This document shows, piece by piece, positions 44,770-53,550 of a stretch of DNA of 64,000 nt; the stretch's first letter is position 1; the number at the start of each line of letters is the position of its first letter. The position numbers were made by a program, and so were the translations under genes. Under the pieces are notes generated by a model, which was not told where the DNA came from, ran no database searches, and worked only from the letters and a program-made list of their open reading frames with translations. This DNA comes from Sediminicola sp035798135 (GTDB taxonomy: Bacteria > Bacteroidota > Bacteroidia > Flavobacteriales > Flavobacteriaceae). The stretch covers positions 124,001-188,000 of the forward strand of contig JAPFBR010000002.1 in NCBI GenBank assembly GCA_035798135.1, written 5' to 3'.

Positions 44770-44785
44770 CCTGATACTTATCAGG
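44770..44785 (+). other. Small hairpin between ilvN and ilvC
   Basis: CCTGAT and ATCAGG form a tight 6-bp stem with a 4-base loop, followed by AAAAA and not by a T-run. It is therefore more likely an RNA processing or stability element than a terminator. Confidence 0.4.
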
Positions 44786-44804
44786 ATAAAAACGAATTTA
44801 AAAA

Positions 44805-46280
44805 ATGGCAAATTATTTTAATACACTATCCTTAAGAGATCAACTGACCCAATTGGGTAAATGTAGGTTTATGCAATCTGCAGAATTTTCAGATGGTGTA
44901 TCCACTTTAAAAGGAAAGAAAATTGTAATTGTAGGTTGCGGGGCCCAAGGTCTAAACCAGGGCTTGAATATGAGGGATTCCGGGTTGGATATTTCATATA
45001 CCCTAAGGGCAGCGGCTATCAAGGAACAACGCCAATCCTTTAAAAATGCCAAAGAAAATGGCTTTAAGGTTGGCACCTACGAAGAATTGGTGCCCACAGC
45101 CGATGTCGTGGTGAACCTTACTCCGGATAAACAACATACCAGTGTAGTTTCTGCCGTAATGCCCTTAATGAAAAAGGGAGCGACCTTATCTTATTCCCAT
45201 GGTTTTAATATTGTTGAGGAAGGGATGCAAATTCGTGAGGATATAACCGTTATTATGGTGGCACCCAAGTGTCCGGGATCTGAAGTCCGTGAAGAATATA
45301 AAAGAGGATTTGGGGTACCAACCTTGATTGCGGTACACCCAAACAATGATCCAGAAGGCAAGGGCTTGGTTCAGGCCAAGGCTTATGCTGTGGCAACAGG
45401 AGGACATAAGGCTGGAGTCTTGGAATCTTCTTTTGTTGCTGAGGTAAAGTCTGATTTAATGGGGGAACAAACCATTTTATGTGGGTTGTTGCAAACAGGC
45501 TCTATTCTATGTTTCGATAAAATGGTGGAGAAGGGCATGGATAGAGGATATGCTTCAAAATTAATCCAGTACGGATGGGAAACTGTTACCGAGGGCCTAA
45601 AATATGGTGGAATAACCAATATGATGGACCGTTTGTCCAACCCAGCAAAAATAAAGGCCTTTGAACTTTCAGAAGAATTAAAAAATATTATGCGTCCCTT
45701 GTTCAATAAGCATATGGATGATATTATGAGCGGACATTTTTCCAAAACAATGATGGAAGATTGGGTTAATGATGATAAAAATTTACACACTTGGAGGGCT
45801 GCCACGGGAGAAACCGCTTTTGAAAAGACTCCCGCTGGATCCGATAAAATTACCGAACAGGATTTTTATGACCACGGCGTGTTGATGGTGGCCATGGTAA
45901 GGGCAGGTGTAGAATTGGCTTTTGAAGCCATGACGGCTTCGGGAATTATAGCAGAATCTGCCTATTATGAGTCATTACATGAGACACCCTTAATAGCCAA
46001 CACCATAGCTAGAAAAAAATTGTTTGAAATGAACCGCGTAATTTCCGATACCGCGGAATACGGCTGCTATTTGTTCGACCACGCATGTAAGCCATTATTG
46101 AAAGACTTTATGAAGAAAATAAATACCGATGTTATCGGCAAGAACTATGGGGAAGGCAAGGGCAATGGAGTCGACAATGCGAAATTGATCGCCGTAAACC
46201 AAGCCTTGAGAAACCATCCTGTTGAAGTTGTAGGGAATCGTTTACGTGCCTCCATGACGGCGATGAAGCGTATTGTTTAA
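44805..46280 (+). CDS. ilvC: Ketol-acid reductoisomerase, class II (long form)
   Basis: A 491-residue enzyme. The NADPH fold is G-C-G-A-Q-G-L-N near residues 45-52, followed by the R-x-x-x-K/R and S phosphate contacts. The C-terminal part contains the duplicated helical knotted domain that marks class II enzymes; class I forms are about 330 residues. It isomerises and reduces acetolactate with magnesium and NADPH. A nested inverted repeat follows within 31 bases of the stop. Confidence 0.97.
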   Translation: MANYFNTLSLRDQLTQLGKCRFMQSAEFSDGVSTLKGKKIVIVGCGAQGLNQGLNMRDSGLDISYTLRAAAIKEQRQSFKNAKENGFKVGTYEELVPTADVVVNLTPDKQHTSVVSAVMPLMKKGATLSYSHGFNIVEEGMQIREDITVIMVAPKCPGSEVREEYKRGFGVPTLIAVHPNNDPEGKGLVQAKAYAVATGGHKAGVLESSFVAEVKSDLMGEQTILCGLLQTGSILCFDKMVEKGMDRGYASKLIQYGWETVTEGLKYGGITNMMDRLSNPAKIKAFELSEELKNIMRPLFNKHMDDIMSGHFSKTMMEDWVNDDKNLHTWRAATGETAFEKTPAGSDKITEQDFYDHGVLMVAMVRAGVELAFEAMTASGIIAESAYYESLHETPLIANTIARKKLFEMNRVISDTAEYGCYLFDHACKPLLKDFMKKINTDVIGKNYGEGKGNGVDNAKLIAVNQALRNHPVEVVGNRLRASMTAMKRIV

Positions 46281-46310
46281 GTTTGAGTTGAATTAGTTTA
46301 TACACCATGT

Positions 46311-46358
46311 CGCAGTCGGGAACTTAATACATCATAATATTAAGACAACCCGACTGCG
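46311..46358 (+). other. Long nested inverted repeat between ilvC and ilvA
   Basis: CGCAGTCGGG (46311-46320) pairs perfectly with CCCGACTGCG (46349-46358). Inside this, CTTAAT pairs with ATTAAG, so a 48-base two-part stem can form. The following bases are TTCATTTTATCC, a weak U-rich stretch. It could be a partial terminator or a processing site that lowers ilvA expression relative to ilvDBNC. Its symmetry also allows a DNA-binding site with two distant arms. Confidence 0.55.
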
Positions 46359-46401
46359 ATTCATTTTATCCATATCCATTGGTTATGGTAAGCTAAAAAT
46401 T

Positions 46402-47667
46402 ATGGCAAAATCTGTTGCTACTTATTTTCCTAAAATTGAGGATATAAAAAAGGCCGCCAAAGTAATTAGGCAAGTGGCGGATGTCACCCCATTGACACAG
46501 AGTATCAGGTATTCCAAGCTGTTCGGCGCCAATATTTTATTGAAACGGGAGGATCTTCATAGGGTAAGGTCTTACAAAATTAGGGGGGCCTTCAATAAAA
46601 TCAGTTCACTGTCAAAAAAAGAGTTGGCTCATGGAGTGGTTTGTGCCAGTGCGGGAAACCATGCACAGGGTGTGGCTTTTGCCTGTAATTATTTGGGGAT
46701 CCATGGTACGGTATATATGCCTTCTGTCACCCCCAAACAAAAAGTGGAACAGACCAAAATGTTTGGCGGGGACTCGGTTACGGTTATCTTGGTGGGGGAC
46801 ACCTTTGACGATGCTTCAAAAGCAGCTATTAGGGCCTGTAAGGAACAAGGAAAGACCTTTGTGCATCCTTTTGATGACCCTAAGACCATAGAAGGACAAG
46901 GGACTGTTGGATTGGAGATCTTGGATCAGGCGAATGTACCTATCGATTATCTATTTGTTGCCATAGGGGGTGGTGGTTTGGCTTCTGGATTAATTGGTGT
47001 TTTTAAGGCATTGTCCCCACATACAAAGATCATAGGGGTAGAGCCTGAAGGGGCACCTTCCATGAAAACGTCCATGGAAAGGGGGATAAACACGGAATTG
47101 GAACATATTGATAAATTTGTAGATGGCGCGGCCGTAAAACGCGTAGGCGATTACACCTTTGCCATCTGCAAGGAACATCTCAACAATATGATTACCGTAC
47201 CAGAGGGAAAAGTCTGCCAAACCATTTTGGATCTCTACAATAGGGATGCCATAGTTGTGGAACCAGCCGGTGCCTTGACAATTGCGGCCTTGGACTATTT
47301 TAAGGATGAAATAAAGGACAAAAATGTGGTCTGTATCGTCAGTGGTAGCAATAACGATATTACCCGTACCGCTGAGATAAAGGAAAGGGCCTTGTTATAT
47401 GGCAAGCTAAAACATTATTTCATTGTAAGATTCCCACAAAGACCGGGCGCCTTGAAGCAATTTGTGGCTGAAATATTAGGCCCGGATGATGATATCACCC
47501 ATTTTGAGTACTCCAAAAAATCAAGCAAAGAGAATGCGCCCGCTATTGTAGGGATCGAATTGAAGACCCCCGATGATCTGTTGCCACTTATTTCAAGAAT
47601 GAAGGAAAACAACTTTTTCGGGGAGTATCTCAATGATAAACCTGACCTCTTTCAATACCTAATTTAA
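46402..47667 (+). CDS. ilvA: Threonine ammonia-lyase (threonine dehydratase)
   Basis: A 421-residue PLP enzyme of fold type II. K59 in R-S-Y-K-I-R-G-A binds PLP, and G-G-G-G-L near residue 195 holds its phosphate. A single C-terminal ACT-like domain (about 330-421) follows, shorter than the double domain of E. coli IlvA and like the Bacillus or Corynebacterium form. It deaminates threonine to 2-oxobutanoate, the isoleucine-specific entry, and is expected to be inhibited by isoleucine. Last gene of the ilv block, separated from ilvC by a 48-base hairpin structure. Confidence 0.95.
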   Translation: MAKSVATYFPKIEDIKKAAKVIRQVADVTPLTQSIRYSKLFGANILLKREDLHRVRSYKIRGAFNKISSLSKKELAHGVVCASAGNHAQGVAFACNYLGIHGTVYMPSVTPKQKVEQTKMFGGDSVTVILVGDTFDDASKAAIRACKEQGKTFVHPFDDPKTIEGQGTVGLEILDQANVPIDYLFVAIGGGGLASGLIGVFKALSPHTKIIGVEPEGAPSMKTSMERGINTELEHIDKFVDGAAVKRVGDYTFAICKEHLNNMITVPEGKVCQTILDLYNRDAIVVEPAGALTIAALDYFKDEIKDKNVVCIVSGSNNDITRTAEIKERALLYGKLKHYFIVRFPQRPGALKQFVAEILGPDDDITHFEYSKKSSKENAPAIVGIELKTPDDLLPLISRMKENNFFGEYLNDKPDLFQYLI

Positions 47668-47831
47668 ATACCTTTAATGATTATTTTGTGAAATGGGACA
47701 ACTTCAATCGTTTTCGATGGTATTCAGAAGAAGTATTGGATTTTACCATAAAATTTAAAGATGTATTTTATTAACTTCGTTAGGCCGTGAAATCAATTTT
47801 CACCCTTGTTTTTATTAAAAATTTAGCAATT

Positions 47832-49421
47832 ATGAGCAAAATATCAGACATACCAGCAGAATTTGAAATTACCAATGTAATCCATCACAATACCTATTTG
47901 GTAGATGGGGAACTAAAAAAATGGGAAGGAAATTCCACGGAAATATACTCTACCATATCATCTACCGATACTTATAAACCTACCTTATTGGGCAGTATCC
48001 CAGATATGGACGAAAAATCGGCACTGGACGCTTTGGGAGGTGCATTAAAAGCCTACAACCAAGGACAAGGGGCTTGGCCTACCATGAGGATCAGTGATCG
48101 TATTGAATGTATGGAAAAATTCGTAAAAAAAATGGAGGCGAAAAGAAATGAGGTTGTGAAATTGCTGATGTGGGAAATCGGGAAATCGCTTCCAGATTCG
48201 GAAAAAGAATTTGATCGTACGGTCGATTATATCTACGATACCATTGAGGACTATAAACAGTTGGATAGGGATGCCGCTAAGTTTAAGAAACACGATGGGG
48301 TATATGCCCATATCCGTAGGGGTCCCTTGGGAGTGGTTCTTTGTTTGGGACCATACAATTACCCACTAAATGAAACCTTCGCCTTGTTGATTCCCGCCAT
48401 CATTATGGGAAACACCACTATTTTTAAACCGGCCAAACACGGGGTCTTGCTCATAACACCATTATTGGAGGCTTTTAGATCCAGTTTTCCTAAAGGCGTG
48501 GTCAATATCATTTTTGGTCGAGGAAGAACAGTGGCAAGTCCAATTATGAAAACAGGAAAAGTAGATGTTCTGGCCTTGATAGGAAACAGTAAATCTGCCA
48601 ATGCCCTACAGGAACAGCACCCTAAAAGCAATAGATTGCGATTAGTATTAGGTCTGGAGGCCAAAAACCCGGCTATTGTCCTTCCTGATGCCGATTTGGA
48701 CCTTACGATAGACGAATGTATCGCAGGAACGTTATCGTTCAATGGACAGCGCTGTACAGCGTTAAAAGTGGTATATGTGCATGAGGACATAAGAGAAGAA
48801 TTCAATAAGCGCTTTGCCGAAAGGGTAGATGCCCTGAAGTTTGGCAATCCATGGGAGAATGGCGTTAAACTAACCCCCTTACCAGAACCTGGAAAACCCG
48901 CATATATACAGGAGTTGATAGATGATGCACTTTCCAAAGGGGCTAAAATATTGAACAAAAAAGGGGGCAAGCATTCCGACAACTATATTTGGCCAGCTGT
49001 TTTATATCCGGTAAACAAGGATATGAGGGTCTACCAGGAAGAACAGTTTGGTCCTGTTATCCCCATATTATCCTTCAAGGATATTGAAGAGCCTTTGGAC
49101 GACATGGCAGCCTCAAATTATGGACAGCAAGTTAGCTTGTTCGGTAAGGATGTCTATGCACTAGCCCCACTGATAGATACTTTGGTGAATTTGGTGTGCA
49201 GGGTTAATTTGAATAGCTCATGTCAACGTGGACCGGATGTATATCCATTTACGGGGCGCAAAGATTCCGCCCAGGCTACACTTAGTGTGCACGATGCGTT
49301 ACGTTCCTTCTCCATAAGGACCTTTGTTGCCAGTAAGGACAATGCCCTAAACAATGAAATATTGGAAAAATTATTGGATTCCAAGCTATCCAATTTTATA
49401 AGTACGGATTATATCCTTTAA
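47832..49421 (+). CDS. gapN: NADP-dependent glyceraldehyde-3-phosphate dehydrogenase (non-phosphorylating, GapN-like)
   Basis: A 529-residue aldehyde dehydrogenase-fold protein from the ATG at 47832; an upstream in-frame start at 47787 would add 15 unlike residues. The base is E276 in G-L-E-A-K-N-P, and the nucleophile is C308 in G-Q-R-C-T-A. The length and the sequence around G-P-Y-N-Y-P-L-N-E resemble GapN, which oxidises glyceraldehyde 3-phosphate directly to 3-phosphoglycerate and yields NADPH without ATP. NADPH is the cofactor of IlvC, and the gene lies 164 bases behind ilvA. Substrate assignment is by family resemblance. Confidence 0.85.
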   Translation: MSKISDIPAEFEITNVIHHNTYLVDGELKKWEGNSTEIYSTISSTDTYKPTLLGSIPDMDEKSALDALGGALKAYNQGQGAWPTMRISDRIECMEKFVKKMEAKRNEVVKLLMWEIGKSLPDSEKEFDRTVDYIYDTIEDYKQLDRDAAKFKKHDGVYAHIRRGPLGVVLCLGPYNYPLNETFALLIPAIIMGNTTIFKPAKHGVLLITPLLEAFRSSFPKGVVNIIFGRGRTVASPIMKTGKVDVLALIGNSKSANALQEQHPKSNRLRLVLGLEAKNPAIVLPDADLDLTIDECIAGTLSFNGQRCTALKVVYVHEDIREEFNKRFAERVDALKFGNPWENGVKLTPLPEPGKPAYIQELIDDALSKGAKILNKKGGKHSDNYIWPAVLYPVNKDMRVYQEEQFGPVIPILSFKDIEEPLDDMAASNYGQQVSLFGKDVYALAPLIDTLVNLVCRVNLNSSCQRGPDVYPFTGRKDSAQATLSVHDALRSFSIRTFVASKDNALNNEILEKLLDSKLSNFISTDYIL

Positions 49422-49430
49422 TTTCCAAAA

Positions 49431-51881
49431 ATGATAAATGGGTCGGTAATTCACAGTACAAACTTTTGGTCTTTGTCGGCCTATTGTCTATTATTTCTAT
49501 TTTTAAATAGTTGTGACAAGGAAAATAAAGACCCTAGTTTTTCAAGTCTCCTTGAAAATACCACTAGTATTGAAGGAAAACAGGAATATTTAAACTCCCC
49601 TTATGTAACTGCTGGGAATAGGGTTTATATGGTAGGGCACCAAGATGGTACCTTTCCTGAAATTGGATGGCACATTAAAGGGGAAATGGGAGGTATTTGG
49701 GACCATCCCATTAAATTGATGGATGGCTTTCACGTGGAATTACTATGGGACAATGAGGCTCATGCCCTGGATAAGGCCCAAACATTTGTTAACTACCCTT
49801 TTGCCAACAGGCATAGGTATTCCCTTCCAAACAAGAAACTGGAAGTTGATAGATGGCAGTTTGTTCCGGATGATAAGGAAGGGATCAATATACAATATGT
49901 CCTTAAAAACACTTCAGATAGACCCCAAGACTTAAAACTTAAATTTACAGGCAGCACAGATCTACGCCCAACTTGGTTGGGAGAACGCACCCAAATGATA
50001 GATGGAGTGGATAAGGCCACCTTTAATCCCAAGTTGGACGTTTGGATGGCAAAGGATGATAATAATACATGGAACGTAGTTTTTGGAGCAGATAAAAAAT
50101 CTACTGATCACCTTGAGGCAGAATACAATTATGGTGGGAAAGGTACATCCGCTTCCTTGATGTATGCGGTAAACATTCCTGGTAATGGGGAATGGGTTAT
50201 TACCTTCACAGTTGCAGGGTCCTACAAATCAAAAGATGTCGCCATACAGAACTACAGCGATATTAAAGCAAATCCCAATGAAGATTTGAACCTTAAAAAG
50301 CTGCGTTACCAGCAATTGGCAAATAATTCCAAACTGACAATTCCGGATAAAAATGTACAGCAAACCTTTGAATGGTTGAAATACAATTCCGATTGGATGG
50401 TAAGAACAGTGCCAGAAATTGGTACTGGTATAACTGCCGGAATACCAGATTATCCATGGTGGTTTGGGGTAGACAGCGAATATGCATTAAAGGGCTATAT
50501 GGCCATTGGACAATCTGAGGTAGTGGAAAAGACCATCAAGTTATTGGATAGTATGTCCAATGTGGTCAATGGAAACGGGAGGATCATCCATGAAATGTCT
50601 ACCAACGGGGCGGTGTTCAACAAGGGAAACATTAACGAAACCCCACAGTTCGCCTCCTTGGTTTGGGAAACCTACTTATGGAATGGGGATACAGAATTCT
50701 TAAAAAAATACTTTCCTACCATCAAAAAAGGATTGAAATGGTTAATGGAAGAGAATGATGCGAACAAAAATCTGTTTCCCGATGGATTTGGGATGATGGA
50801 AATACATGGGATGGACAGCGAAATGATAGATGTGGCCGCCTATACCCAAAGAGCTTTTGCAGATGCCTCAAAAATAGCCATGGAGCTTGGAGATGAAACA
50901 TTGGCCGGTTCCTATGGAAAATTGGCAAAGACCTTAAAAGATAAAATCAATAAGGAATTTTGGTCAGAGACCTTTAACTCCTATGCCGATTTTATAGGGA
51001 CCGATCAACAGGCCTTGAGATTGATTGATGATGCCATTGTTAGGGCCGATACATTGAATAAACCTTGGGCTGTTCAGGAACTTAAGAAAACCAGGGTATC
51101 TATTCTACAGCATCCTTCAAAAACACCAAGACCATTTGTCCTGCACCACAACTGGGTGGTGAACACCCCTATGGAAATGCAGATTGCAGACGGACAAAAG
51201 GCTAGTGCAGCACTGCAAACAGCCGAAAAATATGTAAATCCATTTGGAGTTTTTGTCACTGGAATTGATAGGGATGCTTCTGCCGGATCGGATGAAGGTT
51301 CTTTTAAAGGGAGTAAAGTTTTTTCGTATACCGGAGCAGTAATGACATTGCCGACTGGCGTACAGGCCATAGCTGAAAATAATTATGGCCATCCCGATAA
51401 GGCTTTAAATTATCTAAAAAGAATGTCAAGAACATTTAGCTATGCCCTTCCCGGGAGTATGTATGAGGTTTCTCCAGATTATGGGATGATCGCCCAGGCG
51501 TGGAATATTTATGGTTTTGCGATCCCCATTATCCACCAATTTTTTGGTATCCACCCCTATGCGGCACAAAAAAAGGTAACCATTCAATTACAAATGCCTG
51601 AAGCATGGAATGAAGCAGCATTGGAAGATGTGATAATTGCCGACAATAAGATTTCCATCTTCTATAAAAAATCCAACGGTCGTATTTCACTTAAAGTCCT
51701 TCAGCAGAATCCGGATTGGACGGTAGATATCATTTTTCCTAGTAGTAAGGGTAAAGAACAATATAAGATCCTAAAAAGTCCAACTGCGATCAATTCCGTT
51801 AACGACCACTTTGAAATAAGTTCCAAACAGGCTTCTACTGAACTTTTGATTTCCTATGAAGAAATACTACCCAAAAAGTAA
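49431..51881 (+). CDS. Lipoprotein with (alpha/alpha)6 glycosidase fold (GDE/GH63-like)
   Basis: An 816-residue secreted protein with a signal peptide ending in F-L-N-S-C, giving C28 as the lipid site. The N-terminal half (about 40-330) looks like a beta-sandwich. The C-terminal half (about 350-740) looks like the six-hairpin barrel of glycogen-debranching and GH63-type glycosidases (W-W-F-G-V-D-S-E-Y-A near 341, E-T-Y-L-W-N-G-D near 413, G-M-M-E-I-H-G-M near 450). The substrate is probably an alpha-linked oligosaccharide at the cell surface or in the periplasm. It starts 9 bases after gapN and is likely co-transcribed. The exact GH family is uncertain. Confidence 0.8.
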   Translation: MINGSVIHSTNFWSLSAYCLLFLFLNSCDKENKDPSFSSLLENTTSIEGKQEYLNSPYVTAGNRVYMVGHQDGTFPEIGWHIKGEMGGIWDHPIKLMDGFHVELLWDNEAHALDKAQTFVNYPFANRHRYSLPNKKLEVDRWQFVPDDKEGINIQYVLKNTSDRPQDLKLKFTGSTDLRPTWLGERTQMIDGVDKATFNPKLDVWMAKDDNNTWNVVFGADKKSTDHLEAEYNYGGKGTSASLMYAVNIPGNGEWVITFTVAGSYKSKDVAIQNYSDIKANPNEDLNLKKLRYQQLANNSKLTIPDKNVQQTFEWLKYNSDWMVRTVPEIGTGITAGIPDYPWWFGVDSEYALKGYMAIGQSEVVEKTIKLLDSMSNVVNGNGRIIHEMSTNGAVFNKGNINETPQFASLVWETYLWNGDTEFLKKYFPTIKKGLKWLMEENDANKNLFPDGFGMMEIHGMDSEMIDVAAYTQRAFADASKIAMELGDETLAGSYGKLAKTLKDKINKEFWSETFNSYADFIGTDQQALRLIDDAIVRADTLNKPWAVQELKKTRVSILQHPSKTPRPFVLHHNWVVNTPMEMQIADGQKASAALQTAEKYVNPFGVFVTGIDRDASAGSDEGSFKGSKVFSYTGAVMTLPTGVQAIAENNYGHPDKALNYLKRMSRTFSYALPGSMYEVSPDYGMIAQAWNIYGFAIPIIHQFFGIHPYAAQKKVTIQLQMPEAWNEAALEDVIIADNKISIFYKKSNGRISLKVLQQNPDWTVDIIFPSSKGKEQYKILKSPTAINSVNDHFEISSKQASTELLISYEEILPKK

Positions 51882-52222
51882 GGGAATCGGATTTCATTTG
51901 TCAAAGTAATTTCATGTTCCTTTAATTTTATTCCTTCCTATTTATTTGATTACCAAGGGGTTTCCATGGCTCACCAGACGTTGAGGCTAAAATCCCCTAC
52001 TTGGTTGCATATTCCTTGAGATGTCCAATCATTTCAATGCTTAAGAGCCCATCAGCTTCAATTTTTCGGTATAAATCGAGGGTATTTAGTGACATAAATA
52101 GGGTAAGAAAGCATAGGTGAAAGGAAAAGTACGATTGTAAATTTGTGCTGTAGGATTGGGCGTGTCCTTTTAAAAGTTGAAAGAAAATAAGCGCTGGATT
52201 TTTTAACCTTAGAATTAAAAAT
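51882..52222. other. Intergenic stretch with a short minus-strand open frame
   Basis: A 341-base gap between the glycosidase-like gene and the MFS gene. On the minus strand, 51997-52095 could code for a 32-residue helical peptide starting M-S-L-N-T-L-D-L-Y-R-K-I-E. The composition is peptide-like, but no ribosome site, terminator or relative is evident. It could be a remnant of a lost gene or chance. Confidence 0.25.
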
Positions 52223-53428
52223 ATGAATATAAAAACATCAAATAAAAAAGCCTTGATCGCCTTGGCAATTGGTGGTTTCGGCATAGGGATGACAGAGTTT
52301 GTCATCATGGGTATTTTACCCGATGTAGCAAATGCCCTTAATATAACTATTCCCCAAGCAGGTCATTTTATTGCTGCCTATGCTTTGGGGGTTGTGGTAG
52401 GTGCCCCCTTATTTACTGGTATAGGAGGGAAATGGCCCGCGCATAAAGTATTATTGGTCTTAATGCTTTGGTTCACGGTATTTAACACATTGTCAGCATT
52501 TTCAGACAGTTATGGCATGTTATTGGTATCTAGGTTTTTATCCGGGTTACCTCATGGCGCCTTTTTTGGGATAGGGGCCGTAGTAGCAGGAAAACTGGCC
52601 AAACCAGGAAAAACTGCATCTGCAATTGCAACCATGTTCGCGGGTCTGACCATCGCAAATGTGATAGGAGTACCCATAGGGACGTATTTCGGACACCATT
52701 TTGATTGGAGTGTTTCCTTTTTATTGGTGGGTGTGGTAGGTGTTTTGGCCATGTTAAGTGTTTACTTTTGGATGCCAGAACTATCCAAATCATCCACAAG
52801 AGGATTTAAAAAAGATATAAAGGTATTTAAGCGTTCTGAACTTTGGGTCCTGATACTCCTTACTACCATTGGGACAGGGGGCTTTTTTGCTTGGTACAGT
52901 TATATTGCACCCTTGATCACTAAAGTATCCGGATACCCGGAGAGCATGGTAGGATATGCCATGATCATTGCCGGTTTGGGGATGGTTGTCGGGAATATCC
53001 TCGGGGCTAAATTGACAGAAAAATTGGCTCCAATGAAGGCCATAATCGTCAGTTTGTCCTTAATGGTCACCGTATTGGTGGTGAATACCTTTGTTGCCCA
53101 CAATCCAATTGCAATATTGGTTTTGACATTCTTTATTGGAATCATAGCTTTTAGTGTTGCCACGCCTTTACAAATGGCCATTATAAAAGCATCCAAAGGT
53201 TCTGAGATGTTGGGTTCCTCCATGAACCAGAGTGCCTTTAATATGGGAAATGCTTCCGGAGCTTATTTGGCCGGACTCCCCATTGCCATGGGATATGGAT
53301 TTACATCTGCGAGTTATGTGGGTGCTGCTATGGCAGGATCCGGAATACTAATAGCAGTGGCCATTGTTTGGAGTAAAAGGGAACAACGAACCAAGGAAGA
53401 GAATCGTAAAATTGCCTTTAACAATTAA
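52223..53428 (+). CDS. MFS transporter (AraJ/sugar-efflux-like)
   Basis: A 401-residue, 12-segment major facilitator. G-M-T-E-F-V-I-M-G-I-L-P-D-V-A near residues 22-36 is the helix 1 signature of the DHA1 efflux group that includes AraJ, SotB and NepI. A second conserved segment is S-R-F-L-S-G-L-P-H-G-A-F-F-G near 99-112. Relatives export sugars, nucleosides or drugs by proton antiport; the substrate here is not shown. It is a single-gene unit ending in a shared terminator. Confidence 0.9.
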   Translation: MNIKTSNKKALIALAIGGFGIGMTEFVIMGILPDVANALNITIPQAGHFIAAYALGVVVGAPLFTGIGGKWPAHKVLLVLMLWFTVFNTLSAFSDSYGMLLVSRFLSGLPHGAFFGIGAVVAGKLAKPGKTASAIATMFAGLTIANVIGVPIGTYFGHHFDWSVSFLLVGVVGVLAMLSVYFWMPELSKSSTRGFKKDIKVFKRSELWVLILLTTIGTGGFFAWYSYIAPLITKVSGYPESMVGYAMIIAGLGMVVGNILGAKLTEKLAPMKAIIVSLSLMVTVLVVNTFVAHNPIAILVLTFFIGIIAFSVATPLQMAIIKASKGSEMLGSSMNQSAFNMGNASGAYLAGLPIAMGYGFTSASYVGAAMAGSGILIAVAIVWSKREQRTKEENRKIAFNN

Positions 53429-53452
53429 TGGGGCATTGAATATTTGGAAACT

Positions 53453-53493
53453 AAAAATCCTCGTCACCTATATAATGGAGACGAGGATTTTTT
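53453..53493. terminator. Bidirectional intrinsic terminator between the MFS gene and leuB
   Basis: AAAAATCCTCGTC and GACGAGGATTTTT form a 13-bp stem with a 14-base loop. A-run and T-run flanks give U-tracts on both strands. It lies 24 bases after the MFS stop and 58 bases after the convergent leuB stop. Confidence 0.85.
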
Positions 53494-53550
53494 AATGCAT
53501 TTAAGTTCCGATGAAGCTTACCTTTTGTCCCAAACCCAATTCTTAAAGCC

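Noticed and set aside
48359..48982. 207-codon minus-strand open frame opposite gapN
   Set aside because: Antisense shadow of conserved aldehyde dehydrogenase sequence, including the region of the catalytic residues.
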